Source of the DNA: Indolivaga macrotermitis
GTDB taxonomy: Bacteria > Bacteroidota > Bacteroidia > Bacteroidales > Dysgonomonadaceae
Assembly (NCBI RefSeq): GCF_900128985.1
Contig: NZ_FQUC01000003.1
Location: 1 to 64,000, forward strand
Direction: 5' to 3'
Length of the DNA: 64,000 nucleotides
The translations under genes and the position numbers were made by a program. Positions 25,101 to 32,815 of the stretch are shown one piece after another. The notes under the pieces are model-generated. The model did no database searches. It was not told the origin of the DNA and saw only the letters and a list, made by a program, of their open reading frames with translations. How positions within the stretch are numbered: position 1 is the stretch's first letter; the number at the start of each line of letters is the position of its first letter.

Positions 25101-26103
25101 GATAATTTACGCCGCCGAAATTGGTTCCTATCCATACGCCGCCTTCCCGGTCTTTATATATCTTTTCTACGATGTTGTCGGATAGAGAATGGCTGTTGAG
25201 AGGGTCTTCTTTCACATGATCTACAGTCTGCCGCTTTTCGTTTATGATATATAGCCCAGCCTGAGTTCCTACCCATATTTGGTCGTCGTTGATAACTGTT
25301 ACGTGCCTTATTATCTTATAATTTGCGTCGGGTAAGCTCATATCTCTCAGTATATTCCGGCGTTTGTCGAGTTTCAGTAATTTTTCTTCATGTATTCCGA
25401 TGATGATATCCTCATTGTAATGGCAGATCGTATATATATTTTTTCCGGCAAGGCTTGTATTTCCGCCCTTATTCCCCAAAAACTGAGTGAAAGTGTCATT
25501 GGATTCATTATATCGGAATACTCCCGAACCGTTCGAACCTATCCATACCCGGCCATTTTTTTCGATGGCGATACATTGCGGATTGCTTATGCTGGGGTTA
25601 AGTTCTTCAACAACGGTATATAAATATAGTTTCCGGCCGATGAGATCATATTTGAATACTCCCTGATTGGGTACCACAATCCATATATTGTTATTTTGAT
25701 CCTGCTGTATGTCAGCCACCCATCCCGTGATACTGTCCCCGTGTACAGTTTTAACGTCGAAAGAGCTGAATCGTTCCGTTACCGGGTCAAAAGTAAAAAC
25801 ACCTTTATCTGTACCCAGCCATAAATTTTTGTCGGAATTTTCAAATAGTGCGCTAATGTTATTATTTCCTTTTCCTGTTATATGGTCGTAGCAGTTATAT
25901 ACTTTAAAGGATACCCCGTCGTAACGATTGAGGCGGTTGCGAGTTCCGAACCACATAAAACCGTAACTATCTTGACAAATGGATTTCACATTATTCTGGG
26001 ATAAGCCCATGTTCCCATCAATTATAGATAGGTAATAATTGCTGGCAGATATATCCATTGCGGAAAACAGAAGTAGAAATGCGGCTAAAAATATATGCTT
26101 CAT
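22132..26103 (-). CDS. Hybrid two-component system regulator of PUL 1
   Basis: This 1323-residue protein combines sensor, kinase and transcription factor. A signal peptide (about 1-20) precedes many two-component propeller repeats (WFGTRNRLNRYDG, LWLGTDKGVF and so on, to about 650), a Y_Y_Y domain and a membrane helix at about 765-785. In the cytoplasm come HisKA with H831 in AHEIRTP, HATPase, a receiver with D1121 in SDIMMPEMDG, and a C-terminal AraC-type HTH (from about 1215). Such proteins bind an oligosaccharide in the periplasm and activate the adjacent PUL. It is divergent from susC, as expected for its target. Confidence 0.95.
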   Translation of the reverse strand: MKHIFLAAFLLLFSAMDISASNYYLSIIDGNMGLSQNNVKSICQDSYGFMWFGTRNRLNRYDGVSFKVYNCYDHITGKGNNNISALFENSDKNLWLGTDKGVFTFDPVTERFSSFDVKTVHGDSITGWVADIQQDQNNNIWIVVPNQGVFKYDLIGRKLYLYTVVEELNPSISNPQCIAIEKNGRVWIGSNGSGVFRYNESNDTFTQFLGNKGGNTSLAGKNIYTICHYNEDIIIGIHEEKLLKLDKRRNILRDMSLPDANYKIIRHVTVINDDQIWVGTQAGLYIINEKRQTVDHVKEDPLNSHSLSDNIVEKIYKDREGGVWIGTNFGGVNYLPTGNNKFEKYFPTSESGSLHSKRIREIKEDKNGTIWVGTEDSGISTFDPKTQKFSMVNNLSYNKALALLVQDFNIWAGFFKNGLDIIHMPQNRVQHYSSLDMGLNEESVYALCEDHNEKIWLGNAWGIFVADKGSMKFKQITKFEPSYMFDIMEDSGGTIWVATLNNGIFQYDQQQDIIVHHKVEDRNGLSSNSVSSITEDHKGQIWFSTDRGGICMYNKKDKRFVSYTIKDGLPDDVAYKILEDKNHNLWFGTNAGLVQFDPESKAVRIFTQNEGLLSNQFNYKSGLMSSSGKLYFGCMEGLIAFKPDEFQENKYMPPVYITKLSVFNKEIGSDMEDSPLKKSILYTEKIELPYNQANIILDFVSLSYTAPQANMYAYKMENIDTEWIYTKNNHSASYAKLPPGKYTFRVKGSNNDGLWNEKGASLEIIILPPWWASNIAYFIYFILFVTIVYLSIKFSLKKYQKRNTERQKLFEIEKERELYEAKVDFFTNIAHEIRTPITLISGPLESIIEMDIPDEKVNKNLRYIKQNTNNLLELINQLLDFRKVNSHKFLLSFRKTDMIILVKEITDRFQQQASFEKKSLKLSAVDNEPIYAMVDRDGITKIINNLLSNAMKYSEQEIEISVVADSTYFTVQVSNDGEQIPEELKEKIFEPFFQMEALNRKTTGSGIGLSLARSLAELHDGYLFYSSAVESNDFILKIPLSHIPAEEEQDIPKPSDYIVEHEEEPGKKKQAETILVVEDNPDMLNFIAEKLNENYVIEKAKNGIEALEVLKLKSIDIVVSDIMMPEMDGFELCRKIKTEIEYSHIIVILLTAKNDLSSKIKGLEIGADAYVEKPFSFQYLQTLLISLMNNRRRERELFLRKPFLPVQQSGMNRADEQFLNNMIEIINKNISDSDFNVEGLADAIHMSRSSLHRKLKTITDTTPTDFIRLVRLQESVRLIQEGKYRVSEICYLIGINSPSYFIKLFQSQYGMTPKEFEKQNNGK

Positions 26104-26251
26104 GGTAGACTATATGCTAAGTATCATATTGGTAACGAATATACATATTTCTAAAATCACATCTGTAGCAATAAATACAACAAATGTCCTAATGAGAATG
26201 AAAAAGTATATAGTTGCTACATATCTGTTATTTTTTGAAGAGATAGAAGTG

Positions 26252-26281
26252 TTTGTTTTCTCAATAATACGGATACTTTTG
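26252..26281 (+). promoter_or_regulatory. Possible promoter of PUL 1
   Basis: TACTTTTG at 26274-26281 fits TAnnTTTG, with TTTG at 26252-26255 upstream at 18-base spacing. It would leave a leader of about 107 bases before susC. The regulator gap also holds GGTAACGAATAT (26131-26142) and GGTAACAAATAT (26295-26306) as a possible direct-repeat operator. Confidence 0.4.
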
Positions 26282-26394
26282 AAGAATCAAACATGGTAAC
26301 AAATATTAATCTTTTTTAATACAGGTAGGCAGGAATCTCTAATGATTGATCTAATCTTAACATTCATTGATAATTGTTTTAATCTTAAAATTCT

Positions 26395-29300
26395 ATGAGC
26401 AAATCAAATCTTAAATTCAGGCTAAGAGCGGCAATTACTATTCTGCTGTTCTTTGTTTCGGGGGTCATTGCTTTTGCACAAAATGTCACAGTATCAGGAA
26501 CTGTCACCGATCAACAGAATGAACCTCTAATAGGGGTTTCGGTCGTAGTGAAAGGTACAACAACAGGTACCGTCACCGATTTGGATGGAAAGTATTCCAT
26601 ATTGGCGGCTAAGGGTGCAACAATAGTATTCTCTTACATAGGCTTCAACCCACAGCAAGCCATTGTATCAGGTGTAGTCTTAAATGTACAGATGCAGTCG
26701 TCCGACTCTTATATGGACGAAGTCGTAGTTGTAGGAACCGTAATGAAAAAGAGCGACTTGACAGGAGCCGTTGGCGGTATTAATGCAAAGGTACTGGCCG
26801 AAAAACCCGTGACCAGTGTCAATCAGGCACTTCAGGGCCGCTTGGCGGGAGTTTTCATTTCACAGGGAGCCAAGCCAACCGACGAGGCTTCCATCAGAAT
26901 CCGTGGTATCAACACCATCGATGGCTCTACCGATCCTATTTATGTGGTCGACGGTATCGTTATGGATAACTGGTATGGCGGTTTCAACGCAACCAATGTG
27001 GCCGATATTGCTTCTGTAGAAGTATTGAAAGATGCTTCGGCAACAGCTCTCTATGGTTCCCGTGGTGCCAATGGGGTCGTTGTTATAACCACAAAGAAAG
27101 GTCAAGCAGGCGAAGGTAAAGTGTCTTACGATGGTTGGGTAGGGTTTCAGTCCTTCGGTCATCAGCCCAAATTGATGAATACGCAACAGTTGTATGATAC
27201 TCGTTCGCAGGCATATATAAACGGCTATATAGACAGTTACTCGAAAACGAACGGTGGAGTTGCACCATCTCAATCGCTGATAGACAATTACATTAACAGC
27301 GAGATTAAAACACCGGACAGGGTTTTCACCTCGGCCGAATTGAAAGCTCTCGAAGAGGGTAGGTCGTATAACTGGCTCGATGAGATGTTGCGTAGCCCGG
27401 CTATTCAACAAAACCACGTTCTGAGTTTCTCGAGAGGTAGCGAAAGTGGATCTTTCTACCTAAGTTTTGGCTATATGAATAACAAGGGGTTGATCAAAAA
27501 AACCGAACAGACCAAGTACACAGGACGTTTCAATGCCGACCAGTTGATCAAGCCGTGGCTGAAGGTGGGTACCAATACCTCGTTTACCTATACTTATAAT
27601 TCTAAATTGTACAAAGATGAGGTCTTTTATATGGCTCGTGGAGCCAGTCCATTCCTGGAGCCGAACGACACCGATCTATGGACAAGTTGGAGTAGCGGTA
27701 CCAACAATGATCACAACCCTTTGCGTTCGTTGAGAATCGACAATGACGAAAGGATGAATCGTTTAGTAAGTTCCAATTACATTAATATAGAGCCAATAAA
27801 GGGTCTCAACATTCGTTCCACCTTTTCTATCGACTACGGCACCGCCGGGCGCAACAGTTATGTACCGAACGATATAAGCGAAGCGCAACGCGACTCGCAT
27901 GATGGCCGTGCAACGGACAATCGCGATACCCGCACGGTGTGGCAGTGGGATAACTCTATCTCCTACAATCACACTTTCAACAAAGTGCATCAACTCAACG
28001 CAATGGTTGGTACCAGTGCCACTAGTACGAAAACAAATTGGCTAAACGCCCAAGCCGACGGTTTCTTTCTTAACAACCTCACATATCATAATATGAATGC
28101 CAACCTGAGAAAAGATCGTTTCGGGTTGAAGTCGGACTGGAATGAACAGGGGCTGATGTCGTATATCACACGAGTTAGTTATTCCTATAAATCCCGTTAC
28201 CTGTTGACAGGAACCGTTCGTGCCGACGGTTCTTCTAAGTTTGCCGATGGGCACAAATGGGGTACTTTCCCTTCATTTTCCGGAGCATGGAACATTGCTG
28301 AAGAAGGTTTTATGGCAGATCAGAATATCTTCGACCAACTCAAACTGAGAGCCGGTTTTGGTGTCGTTGGTAACCAGAATATTGGTGATTTTATGTACCA
28401 GACACTCTATCTGATAAGCGGGGTTGTCACTGAGACCGGATACACTCCAACTTCCACACTCGAAGACGGACGCCGCGGTACACCTGACATCTCATGGGAA
28501 AAGCAGCAACAATGGAATATCGGTTTGGACATGGTGTTGCTCGATAGCCGACTCAATCTATCTGTAGACGCATATCTTATAGACAACAAAGATCTGCTCA
28601 TGACCCGCATGTTGCCCGGTATTTCGGGTTATCAGAAAGCTACCGAAAACGTCGGAGCTATCCGGAACAAGGGATTTGAAGCCTCGCTGAATGCTCATAT
28701 TATACAGGGACAAGACTTTACATGGGATGCTTCGGCCACGTTTTCTTTAGACCGCAACAAAGTTACCTCTCTTTATGGTGGTCGTAGGTTCATTTACAAA
28801 TTACAAGACCAAACTGTCCAAAACGAAGGTAACCTATTCGTCGGACAGCCGCGTAATACCTTTTATATGATGCCCTCCGCCGGTATTGCACAACAATCGG
28901 ATATGTGGTATGTAAACACTCTCGACCTCGGCGGTCGCGAAGTTAGCCCCGGCGATTTACTCCCTATAGATGTTAATCACGATGGTAGGATTACCGAAGA
29001 CGGAGACCGTATCGTTGTGGGTTCGAAAGACCCTAAATTCTACGGCGGTTTCTCCACAGATCTTGGTTGGAGGGGACTCTCTTTAAATATGGTATTCACC
29101 TACTCATACGGAGCCAAACGTGTGGGCGGATGGTATAACGATATAGTCAGCGGTTATGGTAAGGGAATGACTTCGGCCGATCTGATAAACAACACTTGGA
29201 CACCTGAGAATACCGGAGCCGAATTTCCCCGTCTGTTAGCAAGAGAAAGCTCCGGTTCTCAACGGTGGGGACAAGGTGAACTCGATTCCAGCCTGTGGGA

Positions 29301-29508
29301 TGCCTCGTTTTTGCGTATGTCGGCTCTGACGCTCTCATATACTTTCCCTGAAAAGATACTCAGCAATATCCATATGTCTAACCTTAGGGCTTATGTAACA
29401 GGGTCTAACCTATTCTGCATCACTCCTTATAAAGGGTACGACCCCGAATTTGGGGACTCCTATCCCTCTACACGCATGTGGACATTCGGTGTTAATATGT
29501 CTTTCTAA
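26395..29508 (+). CDS. SusC-like TonB-dependent transporter, PUL 1
   Basis: This 1037-residue outer-membrane beta-barrel imports oligosaccharides with energy from TonB. A signal peptide ends near AFAQ (about residue 29), then comes a carboxypeptidase-regulatory-like domain (VSGTVTDQQNEPLIGVSVVVKGTTTG), the TonB box region DEVVVVGTV, and a plug (ASVEVLKDASATALYGSRGANGVVVITTKKG) before the barrel. The terminal residues GVNMSF end in phenylalanine, as barrel proteins do. The paired susD begins 38 bases later. Base composition is richer in G+C than in neighbouring genes (33 of 60 bases counted at 28921-28980). Confidence 0.96.
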   Translation: MSKSNLKFRLRAAITILLFFVSGVIAFAQNVTVSGTVTDQQNEPLIGVSVVVKGTTTGTVTDLDGKYSILAAKGATIVFSYIGFNPQQAIVSGVVLNVQMQSSDSYMDEVVVVGTVMKKSDLTGAVGGINAKVLAEKPVTSVNQALQGRLAGVFISQGAKPTDEASIRIRGINTIDGSTDPIYVVDGIVMDNWYGGFNATNVADIASVEVLKDASATALYGSRGANGVVVITTKKGQAGEGKVSYDGWVGFQSFGHQPKLMNTQQLYDTRSQAYINGYIDSYSKTNGGVAPSQSLIDNYINSEIKTPDRVFTSAELKALEEGRSYNWLDEMLRSPAIQQNHVLSFSRGSESGSFYLSFGYMNNKGLIKKTEQTKYTGRFNADQLIKPWLKVGTNTSFTYTYNSKLYKDEVFYMARGASPFLEPNDTDLWTSWSSGTNNDHNPLRSLRIDNDERMNRLVSSNYINIEPIKGLNIRSTFSIDYGTAGRNSYVPNDISEAQRDSHDGRATDNRDTRTVWQWDNSISYNHTFNKVHQLNAMVGTSATSTKTNWLNAQADGFFLNNLTYHNMNANLRKDRFGLKSDWNEQGLMSYITRVSYSYKSRYLLTGTVRADGSSKFADGHKWGTFPSFSGAWNIAEEGFMADQNIFDQLKLRAGFGVVGNQNIGDFMYQTLYLISGVVTETGYTPTSTLEDGRRGTPDISWEKQQQWNIGLDMVLLDSRLNLSVDAYLIDNKDLLMTRMLPGISGYQKATENVGAIRNKGFEASLNAHIIQGQDFTWDASATFSLDRNKVTSLYGGRRFIYKLQDQTVQNEGNLFVGQPRNTFYMMPSAGIAQQSDMWYVNTLDLGGREVSPGDLLPIDVNHDGRITEDGDRIVVGSKDPKFYGGFSTDLGWRGLSLNMVFTYSYGAKRVGGWYNDIVSGYGKGMTSADLINNTWTPENTGAEFPRLLARESSGSQRWGQGELDSSLWDASFLRMSALTLSYTFPEKILSNIHMSNLRAYVTGSNLFCITPYKGYDPEFGDSYPSTRMWTFGVNMSF

Positions 29509-29545
29509 CGGCGGTAAAGTTTAAACATAAAAAAGAAATATAACA

Positions 29546-31354
29546 ATGAAAAAGATATTCAAATACTGCGCACTATGCGCAATGGCCGGAATGTTTGTAC
29601 TCTCCACTTCCTGTAACGATCTTCTGGAAGCTGAGCCGAGCGGGAAACTGACTGAAGCCGAAATGTTTGGAAATGTCAAATCGGCCATGCTGATCGTAAA
29701 CGGATTGTATGATAAGAACCTCAATGCAATGCGCGGATGGGAATTCCTGCGTACAATGGTAGGAACGGACGAAGCAAGGTATGCCCGCAATCGCCACCTA
29801 ACCGATAATTACGGTCTCGATGGAAGTTTTGACACTTATGGCGACGGACTTAGCGGCAACAACTCGGGACTGGGTGCACTATGGAATAACTATTGGGCTG
29901 TAGTAGTGGAAGCCGGTAAAGTTGTTTATTACCTAGGTGAAGACGAGTCGCCCGAAGCGAAGCAGTTGGTTGCCGAAGCCCGGTTTTTGCGGGCGCTGAA
30001 TATGTTCAGGCTCTCCGTACAATGGGGCGATATTCCTATTCTGGATCCGGCTCTGGAAGCAGAGTATGGTACTGATCGCCAGCCTGAAAATGTGGTGTGG
30101 AAATATATCATAGACGACCTTACTGCGGCCATTGTCGATCTGGCACCCGAATCGTCCGATTCATTTCGTGCTACCCGTTACGCTGCTTTGGCTATGTTGG
30201 GTAAGTCACTAATGTATGCTCCCGAGTCTACCGGTCTCCGCAATTTCGCAGAAGCCGACAAATGCTTCGTGGAGATTATAAACTCCGGCAAGTATGGTCT
30301 GGTTTCTAATTATAAAGATTTGTGGAATAATGCCCCGTTTGAATACCCCAAAATCCCTGCTGTGTCCGATTTTCCCGACAGGCCCGACCTTATTAAAACT
30401 CCTAATTTTAAAGAAGGCGGAATATCCGAATCGCTCTTTACAGTAGAGTTCACCTATCGCTCCGATGACAGCGGCTACAATAGTTATCAGTGGTGTACCG
30501 GATCGTGGGAATTCGAAACATGGTTCGCTGGAGAGGCCTCATGGCTTTCCGGTTACGAGTACATGGTACCCAATATATTTATGTACGAAGATGTAAATAC
30601 TGAAGCCGATTTTATTCACAATTATGAGTTTCCGGATCCGGTTCTCGGCCCACAACTGATTGACAGAGGTGTTGGCGTCTGGGAAGACGGTGATCAGCGC
30701 AGGGATGCTTCCATACGTTACGAATGGTACTATTATACCGATACATATTCGGAACAACCGGCCCTTAGCTATGGAGCTAACAACCTTGCTACTTATAAAA
30801 ATAAAGGCACTGCGGGTCAGTTCAAATGGATACAGGTCAACGAACGCAAAGCTCAATTAGCTGATAATATGCGCGATGCGATGAACCCACATATCAAGAA
30901 ATTCGAAGATTTCCGGTGTGATGTGAACACTGGTCTAGGGATAAGTATGTTCCGTACTCACAAACCATTCCCCGTGATTCGGTATGCTGACATCCTGCTT
31001 CTGCACGCCGAATGTCTCAGTGAAGCTGGTAATATCGGCGAAGCCATAAATGTTGTACAGAATCAGGTTCGTAAACGTGCATGGGGAGATGGCACACCTT
31101 CGGCTTGGAATCCGGCATCGAAGGAACAATTCCGAGATATGATTATGGATGAGCGTATGCGTGAACTTGCTTTCGAAGGATGGCGCCGTACCGACCTCAT
31201 TCGTACAGGCAAATTCGTGAATCTGGTGAAGAGTCGCAACGATTGGGTTATAGAAACTCCGGGATATATTAATGAGAACAAAAAACACTGGCCGGTTCCT
31301 CTTTCCGAGATCACCGAATTCGGCTGGACTCAAAACCCGGGATACATACAATAA
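29546..31354 (+). CDS. SusD-like glycan-binding lipoprotein, PUL 1
   Basis: This 602-residue lipoprotein is the lid that sits on the SusC pore and captures glycans at the surface. The lipobox STSC (C23) ends the signal, followed by NDLLEAEPSGKLTEAEMF typical of the family. The TPR-like helices (EARFLRALNMFRL) and the C-terminal signature (DERMRELAFEGWRRTDLIRTGKF, HWPVPLSEI) are clear. Length is at the upper end of the family, with an aromatic-rich insertion near 310-420. It lies between susC and the second lipoprotein in one transcript. Confidence 0.95.
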   Translation: MKKIFKYCALCAMAGMFVLSTSCNDLLEAEPSGKLTEAEMFGNVKSAMLIVNGLYDKNLNAMRGWEFLRTMVGTDEARYARNRHLTDNYGLDGSFDTYGDGLSGNNSGLGALWNNYWAVVVEAGKVVYYLGEDESPEAKQLVAEARFLRALNMFRLSVQWGDIPILDPALEAEYGTDRQPENVVWKYIIDDLTAAIVDLAPESSDSFRATRYAALAMLGKSLMYAPESTGLRNFAEADKCFVEIINSGKYGLVSNYKDLWNNAPFEYPKIPAVSDFPDRPDLIKTPNFKEGGISESLFTVEFTYRSDDSGYNSYQWCTGSWEFETWFAGEASWLSGYEYMVPNIFMYEDVNTEADFIHNYEFPDPVLGPQLIDRGVGVWEDGDQRRDASIRYEWYYYTDTYSEQPALSYGANNLATYKNKGTAGQFKWIQVNERKAQLADNMRDAMNPHIKKFEDFRCDVNTGLGISMFRTHKPFPVIRYADILLLHAECLSEAGNIGEAINVVQNQVRKRAWGDGTPSAWNPASKEQFRDMIMDERMRELAFEGWRRTDLIRTGKFVNLVKSRNDWVIETPGYINENKKHWPVPLSEITEFGWTQNPGYIQ

Positions 31355-31381
31355 TATTCATAAAAAAAATCAAGAACGATC

Positions 31382-32632
31382 ATGAAAAATATAAAATTTG
31401 TGGTATTGTCTCTGTTGTCTCTTGCTCTGATTTTCTCTTGCACAGACGATGAAGAAAAGAACCATATTCCCAATACCGGAGCCCTCGAAATGGGAATCGT
31501 GGTACCGGGTAACGAAAGTGTCACTCTCTGCTTAGACCTCAAAGACAACGCTAATGTAACCAGAGCAGAGGTGTCTTGGGGGGATGATGGAAGTGCCTCC
31601 TTCGATATTGCAGGCAACCAAGTTCAACAGAAAATAGCTGTTCCCGAAGGTTCTTATATTTTTAGGGTGTTAGCATACGATGCAAACGGTAAGGAGGTAA
31701 TTAATTTTCCGATGGCCGGGAAGTCTTATGGGGCAAATTATATAGGGACGTTGAAGAACAGCCGCGTGCCCATCAAGTTCAGACTCAGTCCCGAGAAAGA
31801 TGTGAATATCACATGGGCTGACAATCCGGCAGGATGCCTTAGATCGGTGGTAAGCTACATCAAGGCGGGAGAAACAGAACCAACCGTGATTAATGTGACG
31901 ACCGACGAGACAACATCCTTCCTTGAGAAACCGGCTCTTGAGATTGACGAAGAGGGTAAAGAGGTATTCCGCTTCGAAGTTATGAGCTATTATTACCCCG
32001 AAACGAAGCTGTTAAACACCTCGCAGAGACCCGTGTCGGTACCCGCCGATATTGTATTCGACGAGTTTCCCTCGACTATTACCAAGTACGACAACGGCCC
32101 TGTTGACGTCACATCGGTTTACATAAAGAACCCGGGACCCAACATGGTGGGAACGCCGGGTGCAGACTCAAGATTTGGAAATCTCACCGACTGGCAAACC
32201 AACACTGCTGCGAAAAACCGGGATGGTAATACCTATGGCGGATGGAAACAAGGCCTCATAGGTTGGGAAGTCGGTTGGGGTGCCGATCCTATCACCAATG
32301 GCAAGATATGGCAGAGTCCCACCCTTCCGGAGGGTACTTACGAATTGTCTATTTCCTTTGGCGGAATAATGACAGATTGGGTCGACCTGAATCTTGTCGT
32401 TGCTCCGGGCTCCGAACTTCCAAATGTCGAGAATCTTTCTACGCAAGCGATAACATACATGAGGCTGGTGAATGACCCGGTTCTGGGAAGCGACCGCAAG
32501 CTCACCTTCAAGTTGACGGGAGAAGACCAGAAGGTTTCGATCGGTGTTGCTATCACGGCAACGGGTGGAGATGCTTGGATCGATGCCATAAAATGGTTCA
32601 AACTTGTCGACCTCAAGATATATGACGAATAA
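31382..32632 (+). CDS. Surface glycan-binding lipoprotein, PUL 1 (DUF4998/DUF5013-like)
   Basis: This 416-residue protein has a lipobox FSC (C20) followed by TDDEEKN, suggesting export to the cell surface. The N-terminal part (about 40-220) looks like the DUF4998 fold and the C-terminal part (about 230-416) like a DUF5013/F5-8 type carbohydrate-binding domain with many Trp and Tyr residues (NTYGGWKQGLIGWEVGWG). It occupies the SusE/SusF position after susD and probably aids capture at the cell surface. A strong hairpin terminator follows, so its level may exceed that of the enzymes downstream. Confidence 0.82.
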   Translation: MKNIKFVVLSLLSLALIFSCTDDEEKNHIPNTGALEMGIVVPGNESVTLCLDLKDNANVTRAEVSWGDDGSASFDIAGNQVQQKIAVPEGSYIFRVLAYDANGKEVINFPMAGKSYGANYIGTLKNSRVPIKFRLSPEKDVNITWADNPAGCLRSVVSYIKAGETEPTVINVTTDETTSFLEKPALEIDEEGKEVFRFEVMSYYYPETKLLNTSQRPVSVPADIVFDEFPSTITKYDNGPVDVTSVYIKNPGPNMVGTPGADSRFGNLTDWQTNTAAKNRDGNTYGGWKQGLIGWEVGWGADPITNGKIWQSPTLPEGTYELSISFGGIMTDWVDLNLVVAPGSELPNVENLSTQAITYMRLVNDPVLGSDRKLTFKLTGEDQKVSIGVAITATGGDAWIDAIKWFKLVDLKIYDE

Positions 32633-32647
32633 TTTTATAACCACAGG

Positions 32648-32673
32648 CAGGCGGCCATTGACCGGGCCGCCTG
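32648..32673 (+). other. GC-rich intercistronic hairpin after the SusE-like gene
   Basis: CAGGCGGCC (32648-32656) pairs perfectly with GGCCGCCTG (32665-32673) around 8 bases. No T-run follows, so it more likely protects or processes the mRNA end than terminates. A second hairpin with a T-run lies 30 bases on. Confidence 0.65.
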
Positions 32674-32702
32674 ATAATGATAATTAGGTTATTTTGAAAA
32701 TC

Positions 32703-32765
32703 AGTTACAAGTTACTTTGTCTTTCGGTACGTTTGTCCGCCTACTTGTAACTTGTAACTTTTTTC
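32703..32765 (+). terminator. Strong terminator inside PUL 1
   Basis: AGTTACAAGTTAC (32703-32715) is the exact reverse complement of GTAACTTGTAACT (32747-32759), which is followed by seven Ts broken by none until 32765. It ends the susC-susD-SusE segment; only 50 bases remain before the alpha-galactosidase, with no clear promoter in them. Enzyme expression then relies on read-through or an unseen promoter. Confidence 0.78.
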
Positions 32766-32815
32766 ATATATATTCATCACAACAACAAACAATATCTTAA
32801 TAAAGAGCTATAAGC

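Noticed and set aside
26860-27417. 185-residue frame antisense to susC of PUL 1
   Set aside because: It lies wholly within a clear SusC gene, has no recognisable family and is explained by the GC-richer codon pattern of that gene.
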